In this document: piece by piece, positions 16,564 to 23,465 of the stretch
Layout of the letters: every line of letters begins with the position of its first letter
Numbering within the stretch: the stretch's first letter is position 1
Source: Methanodesulfokora sp964525965
GTDB lineage: Archaea > Korarchaeota > Korarchaeia > Korarchaeales > Korarchaeaceae
Length of the DNA stretch: 24,279 nucleotides
Assembly (NCBI GenBank): GCA_964525965.1
Contig: CAZGKA010000076.1
Coordinates: 1 to 24,279 of the forward strand
Reading direction: 5' to 3'
Program-made: the position numbers and the translations under genes
The notes under the pieces: generated by a model
Database searches by the model: none
Told to the model about the DNA's origin: nothing
What the model saw: the letters and a program-made list of their open reading frames with translations, nothing else

Positions 16564-17772
16564 TCACTCAAGCTCCTCAGGCCTCCAGAATATGTACGGG
16601 TTGTTCCTCGGATGCCATACCATCTGCGGCACTGCGGGCAGTCCGACAGCTCTGAGGAACTCGTTCATTCCAAGTCTGTAGACTAGCTCGCCTATTCTCT
16701 CCCTGTATCTGCCGTGCTCATCCCACCAGTCCCACATCTTCTGCAGGAGCTCCTTGAGCTCCTTGTAAGGCTTCTCAAGCTTCATAAACGGAACTATAAC
16801 CCAGCCTATGAAGGCCGTGTGCAGGATCGTGGCCTTGCCTCCAAGCAGCAGAGTGGCTCCCCTGTCCTTGCCCGGTCTAAGGGCCTTGGGCATCCTGTTT
16901 ATACAGTACATACACCTGACGCACTCCTTGTTGTCTATCTTGAGCTCATTTCCGTCCCAGCTCATGGCCTTGGTGGGACAGTTCTTAACTATGTGCTCTA
17001 TATCAAGACCGTTCTTGACGTAGTTCCTGACCTCCTCCTGATCTATCTGGATCTCATCCCTCCAGGTGCCTATTATGGCAAGGTCGGCCCTTCCCTTGGC
17101 AGCCACACAGTCGTTCGGGCAACCGGAGATCTTGATCTTGAACTTGTAGGGCCAGTGGGGCCTGTGCAGGTAGTCTTGGTAGGTCATGGTCAGGTCGTGG
17201 TATATGTCCAGCGTGTCTATCATTGCCCACTCACATAGAGCTGGACCTTTGCAGCAGCTCAAGGATCTGAGAACGGAGCCGGACCCTCCTAGGTCGTAAC
17301 CAACATCCAGAAGCTTCTCGAAACACTCTTGAACCTGTGGAGAGTCTACTCCGAGAAGAATTATGTCTCCTGTGGAGCCGTGTAGATTCATCAGACCGCT
17401 ACCGTACTTCTCCCAGACATCGCATATGGCCCTGAGCTTGTCCGTCTTGTAGAACCAACCAGCAGGCTGATTGACTCTGAACGTGTGGCTCCCGGCGGGG
17501 GGACCTATCTCGGGTATCATACTGTACCTTCCTATGACACCTCCACCGTATCCCTTCACGGTGACGGCGCCACCGTGCTTCCACAACGTAGTTCTCTTCC
17601 TGTAGGAAAGCTCTAGCTGACACATCATCCTCTTTGTTATCTCTTTTTTGGCCGCCATCGTCTCATATTCGGTTATGAAGCCGGGCCATGGTCCTTTCTT
17701 TAGGTCTTCAATAAGCCAGGGCTTCTTCTCCAGCTCTTTCTTCAACTCCTCGATATTCAACTCAAGGGACAT
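16564..17772 (-). CDS. dsrA: Dissimilatory sulfite reductase, alpha subunit
   Basis: Pairs with DsrB in the cytosolic alpha2beta2 sulfite reductase. The 402 residues carry the siroheme-cluster ligands CKGPALC (Cys174, Cys180) and CPNDC (Cys218, Cys222), and the ferredoxin-domain ligands Cys265 (NCPTKAM) plus CVRCMYC (284-290), followed by the typical NRMPKALRPGKDRG. The N-terminal GPWPGFITEYE and WKHGGAVTVKGYGGGVIGRY are strong DsrA marks. Everything needed for activity is present. SD GGGGGA lies just before the ATG at 17772. TATA-like DNA at 17804-17819 gives it its own promoter, apart from the ferredoxin gene upstream. Confidence 0.95.
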   Translation of the reverse strand: MSLELNIEELKKELEKKPWLIEDLKKGPWPGFITEYETMAAKKEITKRMMCQLELSYRKRTTLWKHGGAVTVKGYGGGVIGRYSMIPEIGPPAGSHTFRVNQPAGWFYKTDKLRAICDVWEKYGSGLMNLHGSTGDIILLGVDSPQVQECFEKLLDVGYDLGGSGSVLRSLSCCKGPALCEWAMIDTLDIYHDLTMTYQDYLHRPHWPYKFKIKISGCPNDCVAAKGRADLAIIGTWRDEIQIDQEEVRNYVKNGLDIEHIVKNCPTKAMSWDGNELKIDNKECVRCMYCINRMPKALRPGKDRGATLLLGGKATILHTAFIGWVIVPFMKLEKPYKELKELLQKMWDWWDEHGRYRERIGELVYRLGMNEFLRAVGLPAVPQMVWHPRNNPYIFWRPEELE

Positions 17773-17775
17773 GGT

Positions 17776-17802
17776 TTCCCCCAGTCAGTCCAAAAGGGGG
17801 AA
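17776..17802 (-). promoter_or_regulatory. Inverted repeat covering dsrA start region and SD
   Basis: TTCCCCC (17776-17782) and GGGGGAA (17796-17802) form a perfect 7-bp inverted repeat with a 13-base spacer. Half-site centres are 20 bp apart, about two helical turns. It spans the predicted transcription start and includes the dsrA SD. It may be a repressor operator, or, in any longer transcript, a hairpin hiding the SD. Confidence 0.5.
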
Positions 17803-17803
17803 T

Positions 17804-17819
17804 TTATTAAATTTTAAGG
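17804..17819 (-). promoter_or_regulatory. TATA region of dsrAB
   Basis: The minus strand reads CCTTAAAATTTAATAAATT, a TATA-like block about 32-47 bp before the dsrA ATG. Upstream lies AGGGAACCCT, a short dyad in the BRE/activator position. A second AT block at 17919-17940 could start a longer leader transcript. Confidence 0.5.
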
Positions 17820-17892
17820 TCAGGGTTCCCTAAATTCCGAAGGATCTAATTAGCTTTTGAGAAAAATTGTGGGCCTGTTCGGACTCCTAGAT

Positions 17893-17906
17893 AAAAGGAA
17901 AAAAAC
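17893..17906 (-). terminator. T-run terminator after the ferredoxin gene
   Basis: The minus strand reads CGTTTTTTTCCTTTT about 50 bp after the ferredoxin stop, a typical archaeal T-tract terminator, which separates ferredoxin from dsrAB. Confidence 0.45.
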
Positions 17907-17953
17907 GAGAGATGGTCATAAAATTTAAAATTATAAAATGTATGTCGGGGGAT

Positions 17954-18169
17954 TTACTCCTGCTCCTGATAGGTTATGCAGTGCAGGGGGCAGTCTCTCA
18001 TAGCTTCCTCCAGAAGCTTCATCTGTTCGTCATCGAGTTCAACGACGTCTTGAGTCGGCCAGGCCTTGCCGTCATCCTTAAGCTCGAACAGATCAGGAGC
18101 TATGGCCACACAGGTGCCACAACCCTGGCAGCATGCGTAGTCGACGGAGATTAGGACCTTCTTTCCCAT
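17954..18169 (-). CDS. Single-cluster [4Fe-4S] ferredoxin
   Basis: A 71-residue cytosolic electron carrier. CQGCGTC (Cys14, 17, 20) plus Cys60 in DCPLHC hold one [4Fe-4S] cluster; Cys13 and Cys64 are extra and might form a disulfide or play no role. The acidic sequence (LFELKDDGK...VELDDEQ) suits docking to redox partners. It lies between the DsrMK operon and dsrAB and has its own TATA box and SD GAGGTGA, so it may be expressed strongly and serve as electron donor to DsrAB or link to DsrK. That role is inferred from position only. Confidence 0.85.
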   Translation of the reverse strand: MGKKVLISVDYACCQGCGTCVAIAPDLFELKDDGKAWPTQDVVELDDEQMKLLEEAMRDCPLHCITYQEQE

Positions 18170-18202
18170 AGCACTTCACCTCTCGTTCTACCCTTAGTCT
18201 GC

Positions 18203-18213
18203 TTTTATATAAA
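18203..18213 (-). promoter_or_regulatory. TATA box of the ferredoxin gene
   Basis: The minus strand reads CTTTATATAAAAGC, close to the archaeal consensus and about 39 bp before the ATG at 18169. It lies directly after the stop of the CGGC gene, so ferredoxin has an independent promoter with a short leader containing GAGAGGTGA. Confidence 0.65.
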
Positions 18214-18226
18214 GGTGGCTTCCTCC

Positions 18227-18613
18227 TCACGGCGGGTAGGGGTGCGTACCGATAACCACGGGCTTCTTAAATTTCTCCTCAAGCTTTGCTTTAAGCTCAT
18301 TGAGATCTATCGGACACTTACCCACCTCAACAGCACTTTTAACGCAAGTACCTATGTGTATGACGTCTATCTCGGCTCCGTAGTGTTTCGCCTCCCTCAG
18401 CATCATGCCAACCTTGTTTATGACGAAGCCAGGACATCCTCCGCAGGAGGTTATGAACATGATCCTAGCGTTCTCGTAGTTCATGAACATGCCTCCGCCG
18501 TCTTCGGCGGACTTAAAACACTTAAGACAGCCTAAACACATGCGGTCCATTATCTTCTCACAGGCCACTATGCCTATCCTGGTGACGTTCTCCTCCTCAA
18601 GCAGACGCATCAC
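18227..18613 (-). CDS. CGGC-domain cysteine-rich protein
   Basis: A 128-residue cytosolic protein of the CGGC-domain family (COG5561-like), predicted metal-binding and of unknown function. Landmarks: IGIVACEKIMDRMCLGCLKCFKS at the N-terminus (cysteines 18, 26, 29, 32), FITSCGGCPGFV in the centre, HIGTCVKSAVEVGKCP, and the ending VVIGTHPY. Several close cysteine pairs could bind a metal, a cluster or persulfide sulfur. It follows dsrK by about 55 bases of T-rich DNA and precedes the ferredoxin gene, so it is embedded in the sulfite reduction locus. The start is GTG 18613 or, more likely, ATG 18610 with GGAGAGG upstream. Confidence 0.75.
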   Translation of the reverse strand: MMRLLEEENVTRIGIVACEKIMDRMCLGCLKCFKSAEDGGGMFMNYENARIMFITSCGGCPGFVINKVGMMLREAKHYGAEIDVIHIGTCVKSAVEVGKCPIDLNELKAKLEEKFKKPVVIGTHPYPP

Positions 18614-18634
18614 CTCTCCAGAAAATCCAGATGA

Positions 18635-18664
18635 GAAAAATAAAAAATGTTGTAAGGAAAAAAA
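18635..18664 (-). terminator. T-runs after dsrK
   Basis: Three T-runs of six or seven on the minus strand follow the dsrK stop before the CGGC gene. They probably end or attenuate the dsrC-to-dsrK transcript. No convincing TATA box for the CGGC gene was found, so partial read-through is likely. Confidence 0.45.
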
Positions 18665-18667
18665 TGT

Positions 18668-20137
18668 TTACGGAGGAACCAGGGCGTTTCCAACGAGTTC
18701 GTGGACTCCTCCTACCCTTATCGGAAGTTTGTAATGCCTCATGTAGACCGGGAAGGCCGCTTTGTCTATAGCGCATATGAGCGCTAGGAAGTTGACTCCT
18801 GCCCTCTTTATCGCTTCTATTTTCGGCTTTATTGCCTGGTACCTCAGCTCAAGACACTCATCCGTGAGGAGTCCTCCTCCTGCTGTGCAGCATATGGTCT
18901 TCTCCCTGTTAACGCTCGGATCCAGCTCGACATAGTGGTTGCAGACGTGCCTCAGTATGTATCTAGGCTCCTCTATGAGACCCATTGCCCTCGTCGGGTT
19001 GCAGGAGTCGTGATACGTGACTATATACTGGTCGTTCTTCGATGGATCAAGCTTCAGCTTGCCATGCTTTATGAGGTCAGCTGTAAACTCGCATATGTGC
19101 ACCATCTTCGTAGAGATGGCGTTCTTGAACTTTGTTCCCGTGATCGGGGAGACAGGCTCCTCGAGGAAGTCGGGCGGCTCCTCGTGTATGCTTCCCATGT
19201 AGTTGTGAACGACCCTGTACATGTGGCCGCACTCCCCTCCGAGGATCCACTTGACCCCCAACCTCTTGGCCTCCTTGTATATCTTGGCGTTTATCTTCTT
19301 CATGTGCTCGTAGCTCAGGAAGAGTCCGAAGTTCCCTCCCTCGCTAGCATAGGTGCTGAGGGTGTAGTCGAGGTCCAGCACGTGGAACAGCTTCACGTAT
19401 CCCTTCATGGTGTACCAGTGCGGGTCTCCAAAGTAGTCGGCCGAGGGCGTGACGAACAGTATCTCAGCGCCCTTCTTGTTGAGCGGGATCTCAACGTCCC
19501 AGCCCTCCTCCTTGAGCTCCTCCTCCATAAACTTCAGGGAGTTGGCCATTGCTGCCGGAGGTATTCCCAGGTGGTTCCCTATGAACTCACACTTATTTAT
19601 GGACTGTGTCGTGGACTTTGTGCTAAGACCTATCGAGAGCAGGACCTCCCTAGCAGCCATGGTTATCTCGGCCGTATCTATGCCGTAGGGACAGAAGACT
19701 CCACATCTTCTGCACTCCGAACACTGGTAGAAGTAGGTGTACCAGTCATCCACCACCTTCTCGTCCAAGTCCTTCACCGCTCCGGCAGCGGTCCCGAGAA
19801 GTTTTCCTGAGGCATCAAAGAACTTCTTGTAAACTGATCTGAAGAGGTCCTGCCTAGCCACAGGCATGTTGTGGGGATCTCTTGTAGCCAGGAAGAAGGG
19901 ACACTTGTCAGCACAGGCGCCACAGTGCACACAGAGATCCATGAACAGCCTAACTGACCTGTACTTTTTTAGGACGTTCTCCATACTTTTCAGGAAGATC
20001 TCACGCCAGTTGGGAGGAAGTTTAAAGTCCTCATGGGTCCATTCTCTTGGAAAAGGAAGTCCCAGCTCCTTTTGATCACTCAAAAGACTTGCATAAAGCT
20101 TCCACTTTTTACCAGGATTTGAAAAGTCCAACCTCAT
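18668..20137 (-). CDS. dsrK: DsrK, HdrD-like iron-sulfur subunit of DsrMK
   Basis: Cytoplasmic-face catalytic subunit that reduces disulfide or trisulfide DsrC using electrons from DsrM. Residues 69-80 (CVHCGACADKCP) and 139-150 (CSECRRCGVFCP) bind two cubane [4Fe-4S] clusters. The first CCG-like region keeps GGECGH (Cys303). The second is Cys379 (HDSCNP), Cys416-Cys417 (CCTAGGG) and Cys455, the sites for the noncubane cluster. The closing CxxC reads CAID, so Asp458 stands where the last cysteine would be in an HdrB-type motif. 489 residues is close to normal. The start ATG at 20137 has GGGGGGTTAG upstream and lies 15 bases after dsrM. Orthology to DsrK over HmeD or HdrD rests on the flanking dsrM and dsrC. 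Confidence 0.9.
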   Translation of the reverse strand: MRLDFSNPGKKWKLYASLLSDQKELGLPFPREWTHEDFKLPPNWREIFLKSMENVLKKYRSVRLFMDLCVHCGACADKCPFFLATRDPHNMPVARQDLFRSVYKKFFDASGKLLGTAAGAVKDLDEKVVDDWYTYFYQCSECRRCGVFCPYGIDTAEITMAAREVLLSIGLSTKSTTQSINKCEFIGNHLGIPPAAMANSLKFMEEELKEEGWDVEIPLNKKGAEILFVTPSADYFGDPHWYTMKGYVKLFHVLDLDYTLSTYASEGGNFGLFLSYEHMKKINAKIYKEAKRLGVKWILGGECGHMYRVVHNYMGSIHEEPPDFLEEPVSPITGTKFKNAISTKMVHICEFTADLIKHGKLKLDPSKNDQYIVTYHDSCNPTRAMGLIEEPRYILRHVCNHYVELDPSVNREKTICCTAGGGLLTDECLELRYQAIKPKIEAIKRAGVNFLALICAIDKAAFPVYMRHYKLPIRVGGVHELVGNALVPP

Positions 20138-20152
20138 GTTCTAACCCCCCAT

Positions 20153-21025
20153 CTATCCCTCTCCTGCATTTTCCTCGGATTTACCCTCTTTCTCCACCGA
20201 CTTTTGTTTCTCTTTAGCCCTCCTTTCATTTTCCTCCTCTATCTCCTTAAGCTGATCGCCGAACTTGGCCCAGTACTCATCCCAGCTCATTATCTTGACC
20301 GGGAAGTTCCATGGGTTCCTGTGTCTCCTCATTCTGCCATCATTCCTCTGGTTCCTAGTGGGACTAACGAAAATCCCTATGAAATGCATTATCTTGCTGA
20401 ACGGAATGTACATTATCAGTATCTCAGCTAGAAGAACGTGTGTGAGGAAGTAGGGGTTGTCAGGGGGCGGTATTGGATGTAGAGCTATCAGGCTGTAGAG
20501 CCAAGCGGAGACCTGCTTGACGTCCACCCCAGAGAAGGACCTTATGTAGTTGCCCATGAAGACTATGGCCATCAACAGGATGAGTATGAAGTAATCCGGG
20601 AGTTTCGACAGGTACCTCATGTGCTGGGCAGCAACCCTCCTAGCCAGCAGGAACACCAGAGCTCCGAAGAGTATCACTCCCGTGTATCCGGCGAACTCGT
20701 ACCACTCGTAGCCTATCACATTCCAGAGGTTGTGGTAAAACAGGTTGATTATGTGTATTATGAGAGTGGTCAGCAGGAATATGTGGAAGGTCCACGCCCC
20801 GACCCAGAGCTTCTTCTCTCCCTTGAACAGGCTCCTGAAGAGGAAGACCTCCTTGGCAAGTCTAGCGACCACCCCTGGATAGGTGGTGGGCCCAGGAGTC
20901 AGCGGTATCTTTAGAGGCACGGGCACGGAGAGCCACTTGCCAACCCTCACCAGAACCCCGACCACGAACACTATGACCGCTATGTAGGAGAGCACATCCC
21001 CGACAAAGAAAGCCCACGGATCCAT
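20153..21025 (-). CDS. dsrM: DsrM, NarI-like diheme cytochrome b membrane subunit
   Basis: Membrane partner of DsrK that oxidises quinol and carries electrons to DsrK through two b hemes. 290 residues, with about five or six helices between residues 8 and 220. Candidate heme ligands are His81 and His91 (or His98) in helix 2 and His196 and His214, the latter pair 18 apart as in NarI. The stretch PLTPGPTTYPG near the N-terminus is typical of DsrM. The last 50 residues are a soluble K/E-rich tail that probably contacts DsrK. The gap is seven bases after the small membrane protein and 15 before dsrK, so translation is coupled. Confidence 0.9.
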   Translation of the reverse strand: MDPWAFFVGDVLSYIAVIVFVVGVLVRVGKWLSVPVPLKIPLTPGPTTYPGVVARLAKEVFLFRSLFKGEKKLWVGAWTFHIFLLTTLIIHIINLFYHNLWNVIGYEWYEFAGYTGVILFGALVFLLARRVAAQHMRYLSKLPDYFILILLMAIVFMGNYIRSFSGVDVKQVSAWLYSLIALHPIPPPDNPYFLTHVLLAEILIMYIPFSKIMHFIGIFVSPTRNQRNDGRMRRHRNPWNFPVKIMSWDEYWAKFGDQLKEIEEENERRAKEKQKSVEKEGKSEENAGEG

Positions 21026-21032
21026 TTTTTGT

Positions 21033-21296
21033 TCAACCTCCCTTCATCAGGTAGAAGAAGCCGAACAGTATTATCAGCGCTATCAGAGAGACAGCTCCGG
21101 CCAGCCATTCCTCATCGAACTCGACGGACGCGTTGTGATACACGTAGAGCACCATCGCTGCAATTACCAGTACTATGGCCAGTCCTATGGCGAAGGGCTG
21201 CCAGCGCAGTATGGGGTCCAGGGTCATTATCAGTATGGAAATTATCAGCTGAATTACCACGAGGATCTCACAGGCAAGGACCATCTTATCAGGCAA
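21033..21296 (-). CDS. Small three-helix membrane protein between cytochrome b and dsrM
   Basis: I do not recognise this 87-residue protein. It has three hydrophobic segments (about residues 5-25, 33-52 and 65-83), no cysteines beyond one near the N-terminus, and one histidine in YVYHNASVEFDEEW between helices 2 and 3. The TTG start at 21296 has GGGAGGGGAG upstream and lies two bases after the cytochrome b stop; its stop is seven bases before dsrM. The fixed place between the two membrane modules suggests a structural subunit joining cytochrome b and DsrM, or a bc-complex small subunit. Low certainty on role. Confidence 0.7.
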   Translation of the reverse strand: MPDKMVLACEILVVIQLIISILIMTLDPILRWQPFAIGLAIVLVIAAMVLYVYHNASVEFDEEWLAGAVSLIALIILFGFFYLMKGG

Positions 21297-21298
21297 GA

Positions 21299-22768
21299 TT
21301 ACTCCCCTCCCATCTCCAACGGACTAAACTTACGCTTCATCGGGATACTGGCTGCCTTGTCCGTTAGGTACATCAGAGCGAAAGCCAAGAAGAACAGCGC
21401 TCCGGTAAACACGGTGCCCACCATAGCACTCAGTACGTTTCCGTAAGCTGCGTCACTTACAACCCCCGCAGCTGTGCAGGCAGTCATGCTAACCAAGAAG
21501 CTGAAGACCACTATGCTCAAGTACTTCCTCTTGGCTATGAAGTTCAAGAACTCAAAGGCGAACTTCTTGGGCGTCCTTATGCCTCTTTCGACTAATATTC
21601 TGTCGAAGTAATATTTGCACACCAGGGCAATTATCAACGCTGGAAGACCCAGCACCAAGACCGCCTGTTCTGTCGGCAGGTTCTCGCCTGGAGTCATGTA
21701 TCCCCAGACTATTAGTATTATGAACTCAGCTATCCCTATCAGGCCCAGAGTTGTGGCCACAGGCCTCTCAAGCGGATGTCTGGCTTCAGATCTATCTACA
21801 AACGGAAGGAAGAATATTATTAGACCTATTATTCCGACCATGCCCATGACTGCTAAGACTCCAGTGGTACCACTGAAGATGTTTATCCTCAGAAGAGTAT
21901 ACATCCACATGAAGTACCATTCAGGCTCTGGATGGACGGAGGCCGCAGCTTCCATTGAGAACTTGGGCGGAAGCACCAAGGGAAATAGAGCCGAGATTAA
22001 CAAAAGCACCGCTATGAACACAAGCCCCTGCATGAGGAGATACACCAGTACGTCAGGGAACCAGGGCCTTCTCTCGAAAGCGTCATCAGGTAAATGATGC
22101 TTGGGCGTGACGGGCTCCGCAGGTCCATGAACCTCAAACATGTGGAGTTTTATCAGGAACAAGAGAAATATCGCTGCGGGAAGAATCACCACGTGGTACG
22201 CACAGAACCTTCTCAGAATCTCTTCGTCAGTGCCTATACCGATTATGGCAGTCTTTAACGGACCTGCTATTTGTGGAGGAAGATAGTCGATTATTCCTAG
22301 AGATATATGCGCTGCACACCCTGAGATAACGGTCCACGGCAGGATGTATCCAGTGAATCCCATGAATAATGTGCAGAGGCCCATCAACATCCCAACCATC
22401 CACATCAGTTCTCTGGGCTTCTTGTAAACTCCCTCGAAGTAGCAACGGAGGAAGTGGATCAGCGCGAGGATTATCATGGCGTATCCACCGTAGAGGTGGA
22501 CCGTCTGGAGAAGGGCTCCGAAGGGCACCGATGAGATCATCTTGGACGTGAGCTCGTAGGCGGCGTCAGTGCTCGGGGTGTAGAACATGAGGAGTATCGC
22601 CCCGGTTACTCCCTGAAGCATGAACACCAAGAAGGCAAGGCCTCCCAGCCAGTAAGTGGGCGTGAATGTGTATTTAGGTCCAGGTCTCAATATGGTGTTA
22701 GAAAAACCGAATCTAGAGTCAATCCACTCAACAAACCTGGTTATAGGGCTTTTCTGCTCCTCGCTCAT
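21299..22768 (-). CDS. Cytochrome b (full-length, bc/b6f type)
   Basis: The quinol-oxidising core of a bc-type complex, 489 residues from the chosen start. The N-terminal part has the canonical helix B heme pair HLYGGYAMIILALIH (His-x13-His), FTGYILPW, and helix D with YHVVILP followed by KLHMFEVH. The Qo-site motif PEWYF is present, followed by about four to five further hydrophobic helices, so cytochrome b6 and subunit-IV-like parts are in one chain plus an extra C-terminal membrane section. The start ATG at 22768 is fixed by GGGTGAT; the GTG at 22777 overlaps the Rieske stop. It forms an operon with the Rieske gene upstream and the small membrane protein downstream. Confidence 0.9.
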   Translation of the reverse strand: MSEEQKSPITRFVEWIDSRFGFSNTILRPGPKYTFTPTYWLGGLAFLVFMLQGVTGAILLMFYTPSTDAAYELTSKMISSVPFGALLQTVHLYGGYAMIILALIHFLRCYFEGVYKKPRELMWMVGMLMGLCTLFMGFTGYILPWTVISGCAAHISLGIIDYLPPQIAGPLKTAIIGIGTDEEILRRFCAYHVVILPAAIFLLFLIKLHMFEVHGPAEPVTPKHHLPDDAFERRPWFPDVLVYLLMQGLVFIAVLLLISALFPLVLPPKFSMEAAASVHPEPEWYFMWMYTLLRINIFSGTTGVLAVMGMVGIIGLIIFFLPFVDRSEARHPLERPVATTLGLIGIAEFIILIVWGYMTPGENLPTEQAVLVLGLPALIIALVCKYYFDRILVERGIRTPKKFAFEFLNFIAKRKYLSIVVFSFLVSMTACTAAGVVSDAAYGNVLSAMVGTVFTGALFFLAFALMYLTDKAASIPMKRKFSPLEMGGE

Positions 22769-22773
22769 GATAA

Positions 22774-23406
22774 TCACCCGGTACTCTTAACTATCTTGCT
22801 GGGAGCTAGCAGGAGATCGCGCCAGACCTCTTTGGATCCCTTGGGAGTGACCCCATATACCACAGGTGGTCCCATCTTGACAGCGTATATGTCACCGTTT
22901 TCGTCGACCTCAAGTATCACCTGTGGAAGTGGATAGGGCGGTGGTCCTGCCAGAACCTTCGCCTTGTCATCTGCGTCATAATAGCCGGCATGGCAAGGAC
23001 AGTAGAGTATGTCCCTATCTGGATATTTATCGCATTTACCCTCCGGCAGGAACTCCACTATACACCCCAGGTGCTGACACAGCGCGCTGTAGGCAACTAT
23101 GTCCCCGTCAGGTCCAACGCCGCCTGGAACCTTCTTGCCCAACTTTATCAGGAGGTTGGGGGTTATCGTCAGTGGATAGTTGAATTTGACGGGCTCCTTG
23201 GGCTTGAGGTCCTTTACGTTACATATCTTCAGTTTGGGCCACTTCGGTATCTTAAGTTTGGCGGGTCCAAGAACTCTTAGGATGCTGAGCAGATCTACAG
23301 AAGCTAGTATCATGGAGGAGACGGCTATAGTCTTAAGAAAAGTCCTCCTACCCTCATCAACTTCTCTCTTCCTTTCCTCTTTGGGAGCTCCTCCCTCCTC
23401 AGCCAA
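22774..23406 (-). CDS. Rieske [2Fe-2S] iron-sulfur protein, Tat-type signal anchor
   Basis: Receives the first, high-potential electron of quinol oxidation at the cytochrome b Qo site. From the TTG at 23406 the protein has 210 residues. A twin-arginine motif RRTFLKT (20-26) and hydrophobic segment make a Tat signal anchor, so the cluster domain faces outward. Box I CQHLGC (ligands Cys110, His112) and box II CPCHAGYYD (ligands Cys136, His139), with Cys115-Cys138 as the usual disulfide, then the Pro loop GPPPYPLP. The TTG start follows GGGTGACC; a further upstream in-frame GTG at 23475 would add an unlikely 23 residues. The stop is five bases before cytochrome b. Confidence 0.9.
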   Translation of the reverse strand: MAEEGGAPKEERKREVDEGRRTFLKTIAVSSMILASVDLLSILRVLGPAKLKIPKWPKLKICNVKDLKPKEPVKFNYPLTITPNLLIKLGKKVPGGVGPDGDIVAYSALCQHLGCIVEFLPEGKCDKYPDRDILYCPCHAGYYDADDKAKVLAGPPPYPLPQVILEVDENGDIYAVKMGPPVVYGVTPKGSKEVWRDLLLAPSKIVKSTG

Positions 23407-23465
23407 CCTGGTCACCCGCTTAAGTTTTAGTAGGGAAAAAATGAGGGGATTTTTTGATAAAGCTT

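Noticed and set aside
15456..17772. Assimilatory or methanogen F420-dependent sulfite reductase instead of DsrAB
   Set aside because: Two separate subunits each with an inserted ferredoxin domain, DsrA-specific CVRCMYCINRMPKALRPG, and linked dsrC/dsrMK fit DsrAB.
17836..17883. TCCGAA...TTCGGA inverted repeat upstream of dsrA
   Set aside because: Arms of only 6 bp with a 36-base spacer are expected by chance in such a gap.
18935..19810. 291-residue plus-strand open frame opposite dsrK
   Set aside because: It is fully inside dsrK, whose cluster motifs are all intact on the minus strand; the frame is a by-product of codon bias.
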